A stretch of 64,000 nt of DNA from Apophysomyces variabilis (GCA_002749535.1 MZZL01000405.1:496001-560000); one strand, 5' to 3'; shown: positions 1 to 11,810, counted from the first letter of the stretch. A program made the numbers and translations. Notes: generated from the letters alone by a model not told the origin.

Positions 1-70
1 GGTTCACACATACTGAATGAGGTTATTACAATTGGCTTCATAGATTAAAGAATATGAGGTGAAGTTATGC

Positions 71-1501
71 TTATAATGCTCGACGCTTTGCTCGAGTTGT
101 TGGATGAATGTTTTCTTGGGATGGTTCTTCTACCACTGCCTTTCGTTTGGTAGATGTGAGCGATGATTTTCGCTTGATAGAGTCGGGAGGTAGTGTATTT
201 GCATCCTCTAATGTAGCCTTTCGGTTTGTGGAATCTTCCGTAAGCGTATTTCCGTTCTCTGATACCTGTTTACGCTTCACCAAATTGTTGGATAACACAT
301 TCACAGTGACCTCTTGCTTTTCTTTGTCCTGGACAGCAGGCTCGGACGAAACGCTTTCACAGGGGCCTTTCGAATCAATGCTTAATGGCTTCCACTTGGG
401 CAAGAGCTCTTTCCAACGTTCAATAAATACAGCTGTTGAGGCCTGAGCAGTCTCAACCGAGCTATAGTCGCTTTCCATGAGCGTATTCCAGAGATCTGTG
501 TACGTATCACCTTGGACACCTTCCTTTGCCGCTTCCTTTACTATAGACGATCCCACGTTCACCGTAAAAAAACATGTCAGCTTCCCAGAACCACATTCCT
601 CGGTAAAGCCAAGCAAGTTCCAGAAATCTTGTACAGTGATTTCCTCTTCATCTTCCGACTTTTTAAATGAGCACATATTTGAAAGAAGCCGGGACTTGGC
701 ATCATCTTCGAACTGGGGAATCACTTGTTTTGCTATGGCTTTCGGTTCGTAAGGATATCCGTAATTCCAGGCTATTCCCATATCTTCCTGAGTATTCCCG
801 ACTTCACGAAGTGCAGCCACTTTGTCATCGATGCCAGGCACATACCACCAAGCCCTGGGCTTTGCATTAGCGTTCTTCACTACCTGCGTCTGTTCCTCAT
901 CTTCGGTGGCTTCTTTCTTCGGTGCACCTGTGAGCCATCTCCACCAACTTTTCAGGGTCCCTTCTGTTTCTTGTTTTTCCTCCTTGTCTTCCCGTAACAG
1001 CTCTGCATCGCTCAGCAATTTGTACCACCAGCGAATCAATCCTCGATCGCTTAAGGGCACTTTCCCGGCAAATTTTCGGGAGTTGGCGAATATATACTGT
1101 GGTTGAGATCTTGCGAAGATATAGACAGAAGCTTTGCCTACGCTTCGAAGGTAGGCGCGTATAACTTGGGCGGTGACATTCTTAACAGGGGAGCAGCCGG
1201 TCGTATCCACTTTGCTTATGTAGATGGTCGGGCCTGTCGCGTCATCTTGGCAGACTGCTTCATATTCGTATATTTCGATGCCACAGACAAACACGGGGGT
1301 GGGATTCCGCGCTGTCACCAAGATTAGACGACGACGTAAATGGGTGATGTTCTTCTGGGACCATGGGGAAGGATTAGACACCTCAGGCTCCGTTAGCAGG
1401 TTGTACACGTCGAAGGTATTTCCCCCTGGAAATGACTCAAAAACTGTTCTTATATTTTCTTCGAAGGATAGCATACGCAGGGAAAGAGAAGCAGCGTTCA
1501 C
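71..1501 (-). CDS. RTT109: Histone acetyltransferase Rtt109 (H3K56)
   Basis: This intronless 476-residue ORF matches the fungal Rtt109/KAT11 family. These enzymes acetylate histone H3 Lys56 (and N-terminal lysines) with the chaperones Vps75 and Asf1 during replication-coupled nucleosome assembly in the nucleus. Visible family signatures are the FARSQPQYIF block followed by RGLIRWWY (about residues 129-160), and EDDAKSR near 265-271, which aligns with the family's DDPK segment carrying the autoacetylated lysine. A charged loop at about 170-215 and a Lys/Arg-rich, low-complexity C-terminal tail look like disordered linker and nuclear signal. The second Met (position 1474, MLSFEEN) is a plausible alternative start because the first nine residues are not family-like. 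The family call is confident; the exact start is less so. Confidence 0.88.
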   Translation of the reverse strand: MNAASLSLRMLSFEENIRTVFESFPGGNTFDVYNLLTEPEVSNPSPWSQKNITHLRRRLILVTARNPTPVFVCGIEIYEYEAVCQDDATGPTIYISKVDTTGCSPVKNVTAQVIRAYLRSVGKASVYIFARSQPQYIFANSRKFAGKVPLSDRGLIRWWYKLLSDAELLREDKEEKQETEGTLKSWWRWLTGAPKKEATEDEEQTQVVKNANAKPRAWWYVPGIDDKVAALREVGNTQEDMGIAWNYGYPYEPKAIAKQVIPQFEDDAKSRLLSNMCSFKKSEDEEEITVQDFWNLLGFTEECGSGKLTCFFTVNVGSSIVKEAAKEGVQGDTYTDLWNTLMESDYSSVETAQASTAVFIERWKELLPKWKPLSIDSKGPCESVSSEPAVQDKEKQEVTVNVLSNNLVKRKQVSENGNTLTEDSTNRKATLEDANTLPPDSIKRKSSLTSTKRKAVVEEPSQENIHPTTRAKRRAL

Positions 1502-1995
1502 ACTGTCCTCACCTCACGGCTGGAAATGACTGTGATTTTCGGTTAAAGTAAGCGGAAAATTTTTTAGCCCTCATTTGAAGGTGCGGAGTGAGATGCCCAA
1601 ATGGGAGTCAAGGAACAATGCATTGTGTCACTCATGCCATGACAAATATGACTAAAAAGGTGGGGAAGGCTCTTGCATTGATACAATATACACCATGGTT
1701 TCAATGGCTGTCAGCATTAGACTTAAAGATGACGATAGGTATAGTCTGTCGCTTTTTCAATCCTACTAGCCCTCCATTTACTGCGTTTTACGTATTTGTC
1801 TGCGTGTTTCTATTTTTTTATTTGCGGACTGGGATTCAAGTTTTTGCGGAGTCCAAAAATGCTTTTGCATGATTGGATGAAAATATTTGCGGTCAGACTA
1901 CCCTTCTTTGCGTACAGTCGTGTCCATGTTCACTATTTACTGAGATAGTTTATTTCAAACCACAGCAAGATGAGTTTATTTAAAGAAGTGGTTCT
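1502..1995. other. Intergenic, upstream of RTT109
   Basis: About 490 bases hold the presumed RTT109 promoter. The short ORFs here have no recognisable protein features, and I see no RNA gene or repeat. Confidence 0.5.
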
Positions 1996-2290
1996 CTATT
2001 TTTTGCATCTAACAAAAAAGCTCTCAGAGTGTCTAATACATCCTTGACAGTCTGAGCGCTTTACTTTTCGCGCTGCTTGAACAATACGCTCTTGAAGGTT
2101 ATCGTCAACTTGTAAGGGCTCCCTTCTTACCCTAGCCTTCACTTTGGCCCAAAACTCTTCTATTGGGTTGAGAAAGGGAGACTCGAGAGGAAGATAGAGA
2201 CCTTTATATCCTCTTTCTTCGACCAACTGCTTAACCTTGACTGGTGTATGGATGGGCGCATTAACCGTTCATTCCGTGGCAGTCCAATCT
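1996..2290 (-). pseudogene. Tc1/mariner (IS630-type) transposase C-terminal fragment
   Basis: The frame reads NAPIH at about 2250, then an SPFLNPIEEFWAKVK block, then RHSESFF near the stop. This is the end of a DDE_3 transposase: the first motif matches the D-N-x-P-I-H segment around the second catalytic Asp, and NPIEE carries the third acidic residue. The catalytic Asp of the first motif appears to be lost (Val precedes Asn) and no N-terminal half or helix-turn-helix domain is present upstream. It is a dead remnant, not a gene. No terminal inverted repeats or TA duplication could be placed. Confidence 0.72.
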
Positions 2291-2544
2291 TTTGTGATTG
2301 CCTAATAGACAAAGTTTAAGATATAATAGAAGAAAAGGAGAACATAACTACATTCAGGGAAAATAAAAGTGGAATATAAGGCAATACAATTGAGAAGAAC
2401 CGGGACTGGGTACCATTGCCCTGACAGCTTCTGATGCCATAACTGATAGAAACGGAGATGATAGCATCAATGACATACAGAAACGAACGAAGAGGGTATA
2501 TTTCCTCTACAGATGTTCCATTACATGTGTTCCATTCTGTCCCA

Positions 2545-3233
2545 GACTTTCTGTCAGACTGAGTCCGTTTTTACTCTTGGAGAATTGTTGTCATCTATAA
2601 GACGTCCGTCGATTTTCTTATCCATGGCTGCGAGTTTTGGTTTCAGTAATCCGTACTATTAAAAAGCGAAGGGACAACATCTTCTCAATTCTTTGGCTCT
2701 GTCATCCAAAACATCCCCGGTATGTACTTCGCATTGATTATATGTACAGAATGACTGATATCCCGGTTCTGTATCCTTTAGCCTGCATGACCTCTGTCCC
2801 GAACCACCTTGGTTGTGTGAGTAAGCTCCCTGCACTCCACTAGGTAAGTGAAAAGTAAATGTTGTCTGTTTATGCAAAGTGTCATTCATTATCTTCTGCT
2901 TCCAAGTCCTCGCCAGGTGTTGCATCGCTTCAAGCCCTCTGCAGTGCGTTACATTATACCGGCCCCTTCCTTTGGGTAGGATTACCCTTCGGGGGTAAGT
3001 AAAAAAGGTGTCAAGGTATCCTTCCATTTACTAACCACGAACATTCTTTTACGCTGCTCGAATGAATTTCGTGTTCACGGAAGGGACAAGTTCACGTAAG
3101 TAAGATATACTTCCCGCATAACCCATTTACTAATGACGCATATTTATATCCCTTTTAGAGCAAACTTGATCCTTGCATGGACGCAAAATTTATTTAGAGT
3201 AGCGTAAAGAAATGTTCAATAAACAGTATATCA
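2545..3233. repeat. Dispersed repeat, copy A
   Basis: This segment is closely similar, by eye about nine in ten bases, to 30748..31466 in the same orientation. Both copies carry an open frame on the minus strand (here 2659..3027) whose translations align with few changes, for example AYSHNQGGSGQRSCRLK. The minus strand of the far end has a TATAAATA-like box, and the plus strand has an AATAAA near its end. I do not recognise the encoded sequence. It may be a non-autonomous element, a solo LTR or a piece of a larger transposon. The true ends are uncertain. Confidence 0.8.
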
Positions 3234-3523
3234 CGGACCAACAAACAAACACCCGGATTCTGGGATCATATTTTGTTTGAACCAAAGCCGTTGTATATAA
3301 AACTTCCTTTAATTTAGGCCTTGTGTGATTCAATTCCATAACCAATTTAATGAAACAGAGATATCGTTTTATATAAAATGAGATTGTACTGTATATGCCG
3401 TTCCGATGTTATGAGATGAAGAATGGAGGAGAAAAAAATGATGTATCGTAACAGCATAAGCTTATGGATCGGAACAGGTAGGGGTAGTTGACTGTTTTCG
3501 GTCATAGTAAAAAAATATTAGGT

Positions 3524-4949
3524 CTATTCTTCCGCATCACCAATACCATCTTCCAGAATGGCAAACGTGCATTCATTCTCCGGAAGTGATGGTGAATCGT
3601 ATATTTTGCAGATTCGATTTTGATTTCGACCTTTTCGAAGATATAATCTAAAAAAATATGAAAATAAGTGGTTAGGCAATCTAATTAACCGGCTGCGGAA
3701 CTAACCTTGTACAGGAAGCGTGTGCAATGATATTTCCTCCCGCAGGCTTTTTCGGATCCGGATTAAACATAGCTGCAGCACCATCCACCTGGGCCACAAC
3801 CTGATTAGTGATCACCACGGCTACACCGAACTGAAAACCTTCCTTGTTAAATCGTAGAAGCTCAATAAACATTTGGTTACCTCGTCTGCAAGTCGCTGTA
3901 ATTGACGCAGAAACTGTGCCAAATGCATCTGTCGAGCAGCCAATTCACCTCTTCCAGCATAATCCGTACGATAGAGAGCCATGGCGCTATCTACAATCAG
4001 AACAGCAAATCTGATAGAACAAGTTGTTAGCCTAATGAAGACGTGCAAAACCCAGATAGGCCAGTTTACCTTGCTTCTGCCATCATCGCTGCAGCCTGAA
4101 TAAGTAGCGATGTTTGATGATCTGTATTGTATGCACGAGCGTAGGCAATATTATCCAAGGTTCCCTCAGGATTTAGTTCATAGCTAATTTTCATTAAGTG
4201 CTTCGAAAAAAAAAAGACGACAACACGTATCACTTTGTTACATACCGTTGTGCAATGGATAAAATTCTACTGGGTCGGAAAGTGTTTTCTGTATCAATAA
4301 ACATACATTTTCCTTCTCCTCCACCAAGCGCCACAGGAAGCTAGACAGAGAAATTTGTAAATGACAACAAAAAGCTGAATCGAAAAAGTTACCTGGGCAG
4401 TAACAGCGAGCATATGACATAACTGACTTTTTCCTGTTCTGAACTCTCCAAATATCTCGGTAATTGACCCTGTCTCGATACCACCTAGAGACACAGTTAC
4501 AATTAATACTCGTCTGATCCACACTTTACCTCCAAGCGCCCGATCAAGTTCCTTTGAGCCAGTGGTTATGGTAACAATTTCTTGTCGACGTTTATGTACG
4601 TCCATTGCAGTAGTAAATCCCAATTCAACCATTTTCGCAGCTATTTAAAATGGGTATTGAGCAACATTAACCACCTGATCAGACTCTACCTTCCATCAAC
4701 AACTTGTCTGCCTTTGTTTCTGAAATGCCTTTGATTGCCAGTAGCGCCTTTTTCGGCGCGAATGCAACAGATTCAACTGTATACATTCCTGCTTCTTTCA
4801 ATTTTTTAATATCGGTTGCGGAAATGCCATTGCCCTACACCACAACGATTCAGTTAATCCGGGGTACAGTGTTGTCGCGGCGTGCTAACCTCCAAGGAAG
4901 AAATCAAACTAGGTCCGCCTTCTTCATCCTCGTCGTATTGCTGTGACAT
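3524..4949 (-). CDS. RAD51: Rad51-family recombinase
   Basis: About nine exons join to a protein of about 331 residues. It has a helix-hairpin-helix N-terminal region (about 25-70), Walker A GEFRTGKS (about 118-125), Walker B LIVDS (about 210-214), an L2-like stretch with VVAQVDGAA, and a C-terminal RKGR...KIYDSP block. Rad51 forms the nucleoprotein filament that carries out strand exchange in homologous recombination. ARQMHL and VVAQVDG favour Rad51 over Dmc1, but DTENTF after Walker A, MAL after Walker B and the ending PENE...GIGDAEE are Dmc1-like. The start ATG at 4949 opens a short acidic leader ([10 protein letters not shown]), followed by an intron. Exon 2 joins to ...[12 protein letters not shown] through a 49-base intron. 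Next to the SLD7-like gene, same strand. Confidence 0.9.
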
Positions 4950-5037
4950 GAGTGGTAATTAAGGTAAAAGTAAAAGAATCGAAACGAATAGATAGGAAAG
5001 GGGGGAAAAATAGAAATATCCGCGATGCTGCGCGAAA

Positions 5038-5043
5038 ACGCGT
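5038..5043. promoter_or_regulatory. Possible MCB (ACGCGT) box upstream of RAD51
   Basis: ACGCGT lies about 90 bases upstream of the RAD51 start codon in a CG-rich patch (GCGCGAAAACGCGT). In yeasts, RAD51 and other S-phase genes are driven by MBF through this hexamer. The assignment is inferred from position. The same hexamer occurs elsewhere in this window inside coding sequence, so chance occurrence is possible. The rest of 4950..5442 shows no other feature. Confidence 0.35.
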
Positions 5044-5442
5044 GCACGGTCTCGAAGCGCGTCCTATTTGCAGCTCCGTGTTGTCATGACAACATTGAAG
5101 CTGTTCGCTCCGCTGGCTGTAATTGTTTAATTCCACTCAAAGCGCTGGAATTGTTTATTCGCAATTTTCGTCATGAGATTAAATGTTACAAATAATTTCT
5201 GCTTGCATAAAATAGGGTTGACCATGAGATTACCTTGATAGATTAGGGTATATGCCTGCTTCACGTTTTCATAAATTCGTTTGGTGTATATATATCGCGA
5301 CGTTAGTAATGATTTGGTCCTGTCATTGCCAGAATGAAGGCTGTCATGTACGCCGATAAAAGCTGAGGTGCAGGTGAAGCGCAACTGAATTTGATGCTAC
5401 AAATACGGTATGCAGTGCATGGACGTTTAAATTCATACAACT

Positions 5443-6940
5443 TCAGGTCCAATTTCCTACATGCGCTGACATGCGTTGATGGAAATAAATGTGTTGCTTG
5501 ACTATATATTCACATTGTTCATTCTTCAATAAATTCTCCCGTATCTTTTCTCCCTAAATGGCAATAGTAAGCTAGGATTAGTAATAAGATTGATAGAAAA
5601 ATCATTTACTTACAAGAATTTGTTGTATGGCTTGGTAAACGTATTGATACACCGCCTTGGTATGGGGATCATCCTTATCCATACGGCCTTCCAACAATGT
5701 ACTCCAAACAAGTTTCTTCAACATCTACAAACGGACATAAATCAACAGAGCTTGCAATATCAATGTTTAAACCTTTTTGTTCTTTGCTTCGTAATCGGTA
5801 ATGGCCTATGAAAAGTTATTGGTCATCTGGACTTGCAAAAGGTGATCAACAAACCTCTGCCTCTGTTTGACGAGAAGTTCTTGATTTTGAAGATGGATTG
5901 CCTGTCTCTGCCCTTTCTTGAGGCTTTAGTTCCGCTGGCGTTGCAATAGGCTTTTTGGATGAAGAAATCTTTTGCTTCGGTGTAGACCGCTTTGCTCGGC
6001 TGCCATCTGGTTTGGAGGCCTGAGGGACATCCAATTTTCTCCGGGCAACCTTAGGTTTGTAAGCAGGTGACATGTTGTTCTTGGCTGCAGCTCCGGAAAA
6101 CAACCTTTTATCACCTATTTCCGCTATTTTCTTTGTTGGCGCTCTTTTCTTTGGAGCGAAGCATTTTCTATCCTGTACTGTTTGGCGTGTTTGCCCTGCC
6201 GCACGTATTCGTTCGATCTCACGGAAGCGTGCTGACAAGAATGGTTCGTCATATATTGGCAAAGATTCTTCAGAATGGATGAGAGGTTCATCAATAAGTG
6301 TTGGAAACGCATCGGCTATGACTGCATCTGTATCGACCGAGTGGGATGTTTCTGCATCTGCGAAATCGCTGGTGCCAAAGACAAGAAATTTTCGATCAAA
6401 CATCAAATGAGCAACAAGCTTCATCGGAGCTCCTTCACTAGGTTTAAATCCGTATACTAAGACGTAGGGTGTTGATGCTAAAGGGTGTCTTGATCCGGCT
6501 ATTGACATGATTTCAGCTTCGCTGACTGTTTGTAATAGAAACGTGTACCATCATTGGGATTGAAGCTTTCGTCTGCATCGCTGTCATTCTCTTCATCTGG
6601 TAAAATTTCCCTAATACTGAGAACCATTGCTCTCATTGTTAATCCTTCATCATTGACCTATCGCAAAACCATTAGTTGAACTCTCAACGGGTGCCTAACT
6701 ACATTCGATGTTCCAAAAACTCGTGCCAGAAATTCGTTTGCAGCAAGGTTGGATTTCGAGTATCTAACTAAATTTTAGCAAACTACTACTAGCGCGTAAA
6801 TGCAATATTCACAATGAGAATCTTTCCGGAGAAAGTATATGAGGTCGTATCAGGTTAAGCTGGATAATGCCTTCCAGAACGAACAACACGGAGTACATGG
6901 CAACGCGTTCTTCCTGTATTTCGGCGACGTCCGGTGTCAT
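5443..6940 (-). CDS. Sld7/MTBP-like replication initiation protein (tentative)
   Basis: Exons on the minus strand give about 330 residues: an N-terminal beta-rich part starting MTPDVAEIQEERVAMYSV, a hydrophobic barrel-like section (YVLVYGFKPSEGAPMKLV), a long Lys/Ser/Pro-rich linker, and a C-terminal helical domain (KNKKMLKKLVWSTLLEGRMD, then a Y..VYQAIQQIL helix). The last block resembles the Sld7 C-terminal domain in which helices surround an L..G......Y...Y pattern. Sld7 partners Sld3 in CMG helicase loading at origins. The C-terminal exons (5443-5840) are joined through three short introns. Near 6540 the frame changes between exons: either a 23-base GT-AG intron, a longer alternative intron, or a one-base frameshift. 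Function is inferred from weak, pattern-level similarity. Confidence 0.5.
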
Positions 6941-9060
6941 GAGGAGTACTTCAACGGTATGTCAGCGAATCGCTTGTGGTGTGATCATTCGCTTACCTGG
7001 ATCGCGCTGATCACTCCATTGCAAATCTACGTATTATGGTTAGGTACTGTAAATAACCTTCTCTTTCGACAGCCGTCTAAATACGATATTAAGCATCGAC
7101 GTACCATGCTTTAATTTCAGTTTGCCCGAATAGAAAGGGATCACATCGCTGTCGATCATTGTCTGGACTGCAATAAGGCGTTTGAACGCACTGTATTAGC
7201 TACGTTTTCTGGGTGGCAACGCAGAATGACGAACTCCGCCAGACGTTCAAGAAGAATGCGCATTCAATATTAACTTCGGCTATTGTTTCTACCGCTTTTC
7301 TCCTTCGAATGCACACTTACCAGACTTTGTCATTTTACCTTTCGCGATTTAGCCTAGATATGAGCAAAAGCATATACGATAATTATGGACTGATTGAAAC
7401 ACATCCTGTTTTTCCACAACGGTATGTCGCAGACAAACAACTGGTCGAAAAGAAGGTTTATGATACAAACTGACCATTCCTCGTATAAAACTTGGTCATA
7501 GCTTGTTGGTGCTCTAGAGCAGAGGAATCAGTTTATTCAGTGTTGTCGACAACTTTATCTTTACAAACAATAACTTTTCCCTTAGCCTTTGAGAGGATTA
7601 CATTGTTTTCTAGCAGTCATCTTAGTCTCCGCTTTTGTACTTCAATGACGCGCGTTGGGGGGAATTTCGTCCCGGAAATGCTCAATTTCCACAGTTATTC
7701 CGTGATATCCATGGTAGCTCAAGGATATTTCTTGGAATTAAAGGTTCCTTTCCCTAGTAAGTCCATGTTAAATATAGGAAGAAAAGAATAGCCCATTAAA
7801 TAATTGTTCCTGGACTTATCATTGAATTACAGTTTTGTTGTATGATTGTTTCCCTGTCTCATCCTGAAATTCTGATTTCGAAAATGTCATAGTGAAACTA
7901 ACCTTTAACCTAACCTTTGCTTCCGTGATTAATACAGGACATGAAATGGATTATGTTAGACAACTTCACGGATATTCAATGTAAAGTTTCGAGTATGGAT
8001 ACTCAGGAATCAAGACTTAATAGCTTGGAATAACAACATATTTTGACTTGATAGATAACAAGTTCTTATTGACAACAAGATCTTTACAGTCAGTACGCCT
8101 TCTTTTATCATACACGTAGAGCTGCTTTCCCTAGACAGATAGACATTTTTACGCACAAATAAGGGGTAGAAGACCTTTTAAACGTGGACTGTTTTATCCA
8201 AACACTAACATGCATCGCTATTCAAACGTGCTCGTTTAGCCTAACCGTAGCTGTTTTGAGCGATGCATCGCCTCACCCACCAGGAATAGAACTTATACCG
8301 GAAAGATACGTTCTGCGCTCAAGGTGAGGAAAACTGTTCAGGAAGCGTGTATTGTGTAAACATAACTGTATATGTGCAACCTCACCATCAGTCTGAAAGT
8401 ATCCCCTATCGAGTAGGAGAACAAAACTTTACATACCACCAGAAAGATCTTCACATAAAGCGATCTGAATTATAGTAGCCCCAGCCCAGCGTTCCGCCGT
8501 CAGATGCCGGTTGCAGACGATGGTTCCGATCATGGGCACGAAGAAGAAGATGTTTGTCTTCCAGTATGTTCTATGACTGCTCTGTTAACGGACTTTGACA
8601 ACGACTTGCAACGCTAAATGTTGATGACTACCAGCAAGAGCCATCTGAAAGTATAGGCGATCGGGGTATCTTTGCATACAACGGCGATGGATATGAATTT
8701 GATGTCCATGATGCCTCTGTCGCTAGTAATAACTTCAGCGACAGTAATGTAGTAAATGGTACAGGTACATCAATCAACATATAAAGTGAAAAATGAGCTT
8801 AACATCAGTCAATCCTTTTGGTATCTGTTACAGATATGTCATCTGGAGAGCCCGAAATCGATGGATTCACTAGATCTAACGTGCTGGAAGATCGCACTTA
8901 CAGACTCAGCATCCGTTTGTAACATATCATTGATCGCCACGCGATACAGTGCGCACCATATGAGGAGCTAGTAAAGCTTTTCAATGTTGATTAACACATG
9001 TTGATCCTGGTATGAAGTCTACAGATCGACTTTTCATAATCATATGCTCCCTGTGATTGA
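6941..9060. other. Gene-poor stretch
   Basis: About 2.1 kb contain only short, non-conserved ORFs. Plus-strand frames at 7120-7470 are open (RIERDHIAVDHCLDC and following), and 8500-8900 has an acidic open stretch. Neither resembles a known domain. Because the transposase relic begins just downstream, the right half may hold its eroded N-terminal part. Confidence 0.4.
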
Positions 9061-11810
9061 CTGAACATGAGCATCTTTTAGTCACTCTATCTGTCTCGTC
9101 AGCTGTACAAAGAGCTTCATACATTCAAGACAAAGCATATTGCAGTATGCAGGAAGGGATGTATGCTATTTTCACGAAATGAAAAGCCCAACCTCCTGTA
9201 CACACTGTGATGCTAGCAATAATAAAAACGAGAACAATCAAGTCCCTGTCGCAGAGCGCATAGTGTAATCCAGATACTGCCATATGGAGAACAGCTGGCC
9301 TTCATACTGAGCGACCCAGCAACAAGAAGCTTGTTGAAGTACCGCAACGAGCGTAACGGCGAAGCTGGCGCTTACCGAGACATTTTTGACGGCCAGACGT
9401 ATCGTCATCATACTGGCACTTTGTTTACCGGCGACCTGGATATTGCTCTTGCTTTATATGTGGACAGGATTCCAACCTTTCAAAGGACACAGCGAGTATT
9501 CAATGGTAATTTTCCATGCGGTGATACTGAATTTAGATCCTTCTGTTCGGTATGTTTAAAGATGTATTCTACAATTGCTAACCTGTTCACAGATACGAAA
9601 TCAAAACATGTTACAGATGTGTATCGCACCAGATCCCAAGCTCCTCAAGGATTGATGGTCCTTTCTTGAACCTATCTGCTTCGAGCTAGAAACCTTGCAA
9701 GATGTGGGAATAATCATGAAAGTGGGGACGGCCCAGATACACGTAAAGGTTCATCTTCTCTCCCTGGCGACATCCCAGCGGTAGTCAGTCTCACCAATCA
9801 CACTGGACATCAATCAAAAATGGTTCCCGCATCTGCTTAGCCAAGGGCGAGTCTTCAGATGACGGTCGCGGGATATACTTCCCAGCAAGAGATGGGCCTC
9901 CCGCATGGTGTACTGCAGCTGGATGTCAAACTTGCAGTGAAGCAAGAGTATCAGAAGTTTTGCAGCAAGCTTATATTTTTGAATTAGGAAGGCATCACTG
10001 CACCGCCGCGATTTGCATTCCTCAAGTCTTTCCATGGACCCGAACTTTTTGTTCTAGATGAGATGCATTTGCTTGGTCATGCCTTCGAGCATCTTTTTTT
10101 TCTCCCTTATCCAAGGGAAATATGCAAAATCCAATGCACACAATCCTTTTGGCGTAGAACCTCTGTTCTTAAAGGAAATTACGGAAGACATGGAACAATC
10201 CAAAAGAGTACACCTGTGGCATTCAATGGAAATGGCAAAGTCTATTAGGCATGTCTAAAGTGAGAGCTGTCGATTGGCTCGACTTTATCCTACACGTAGT
10301 CCCGACACTCGTGGTGAAAAAGCTAGCTGACAATAATGCGAAGGGACCGACAATGGCATTAGTTTGTCTGCGCCAACGCAGTCGTCAATATAGTATAACA
10401 CAAGCTGATATTGTTGCCATGGAATGGTAGGTTTTTTTTCTCTTTATGCATCGGCTTTAATTTGCTACTGATAGAGACACGCGGATATGGCATCAATATC
10501 TTTTGGGACTAATTGAAGACAATGTGCTCAAAGTTTATGTGTTCACACACAATCAGCATTATCTTTCGCATATCCCAGACATAATTCGAAAAATTGGACC
10601 TCTCCGATACTTTAGTTCTCCACCACTAGAGAGTTATTGGTGTGTACAGTTGCCTCATCTCCTCTACTGTAGCTGCAGATCAAGTGCTGGAAACATTATG
10701 GTCAAGCTAGCCATGTCACGCTATATCGAACCGATGCTTATTGGTGACACACATACCCCAGCTCAAGATGCTATGGCAGAAATAGATAGCGTTGATCCGC
10801 AGCTATGGAGATTTAAAAAAACTGCATCACACAACTTCACTGACCCAATTGCTTGGCGTATCAATCACCACGTTTGCAAGAGCGCTGGCAGCTTTTTGCG
10901 GACGGATACGCCTTGACATGAATACTTTTAGAGAGATAGCATACTGTAAAAGCAATGTGGCATAATCACAAGGTATGTAAAAGCGTTCTGCAACATTCTG
11001 ACAGAAAAAGATCTGCCTACTATGTGCGAATGTCTATTGATATTGATAAGTATTTTTATCCAATCTTTTGCTCGGTTATTAATTGCTTATTGTAATAGAC
11101 TTGCAACGAGCAATAGAACTGATATTGTCCTGGAAGAGAAGTATACTTTAGAAAAGTTTACTTCTACTTCCAGGAAAAGCATAACGACAGCAGAACGTTT
11201 GCATTGGTCGGAATCTACAAGGCCAGCTGTGACGAAGTATCTGATACAGTATACTTCCACCAATCGGCCAACAAGCAGCTATTTGTTATCGATTGCACGA
11301 GTATTGACAACTTCGTGGGTATACTGAAGGAAAGCGGCGGTAGAAATTACTGTATCTGGCCTAACATGGCGTGCGGCAATAATTATGCTTTTACCGGTAA
11401 TACCCGATATATATAAATAAAAGATGCACTTATCTTTAATTCGATTGGCCAATATTTGCTAAGAAACTATCACTGGATAGTATGATTATCACCGTGTCTG
11501 TCATGGAAACTATCAGTGAATTACATTACCAGCAGGAAGCTTATCGTGGAATTCTACGCCAATTTTTCCCGTAGTGACATTGAGCATTTTTGCATTGGAC
11601 AACAGCTTGTAAGTATACAATCTTATACTGAACTTCCATGTCAAATTCTCGTACTCACTACCGAAAGCGGGTGGAATAATTCCGGCAGCTCTACCAACCT
11701 CAGACAGCTGCTGCTCGAAAGCGAGGTGATTCCTTTGTATCTGTATTTAACGTTGCGGTCAAGAACTGTCGATCATGGGAAACAAAGGCAATATCCTCAA
11801 GAAAACTAAT
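9061..11810 (+). pseudogene. Decayed tnp2/CACTA-like transposase
   Basis: Fragments in all three plus-strand frames appear in the order of a Transposase_21 (tnp2)-type protein as I know it from Mucorales. They are an LLKYRNERN...YRDIFDGQTYR block (9331-9410), FTGDLDIALALYVD (about 9425-9465), a LLSLAGDIPAVVSLTNHTGH segment (9755-9805), LDEMHLLGHAFEH (about 10055-10095), AVDWLDF...VPTLVV (10265-10315) and TVNQHYLTHIP-like THNQHYLSHIPDIIRK (10545-10590). C-terminal pieces follow: GGRNYCIWPNMACGN at 11336-11380 and EFYANFSRSDIEHFCIG at 11546-11596. Stops and frameshifts break it repeatedly, so it is inactive. The longest surviving frame is 10503..10916. No terminal repeats were found. Confidence 0.7.

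Noticed and set aside
108..1529. Plus-strand ORFs opposite RTT109
   Set aside because: Shadows of a well-supported coding frame, Ser/Phe-rich without family features.
5846..6508. Ku-like beta-barrel (GFKPSEGAP...FGTSDFADA) as Ku70/Ku80
   Set aside because: Similarity is confined to a GFKP word. The flanking linker and the C-terminal helices fit Sld7/MTBP better, and there is no von Willebrand or SAP-like part.
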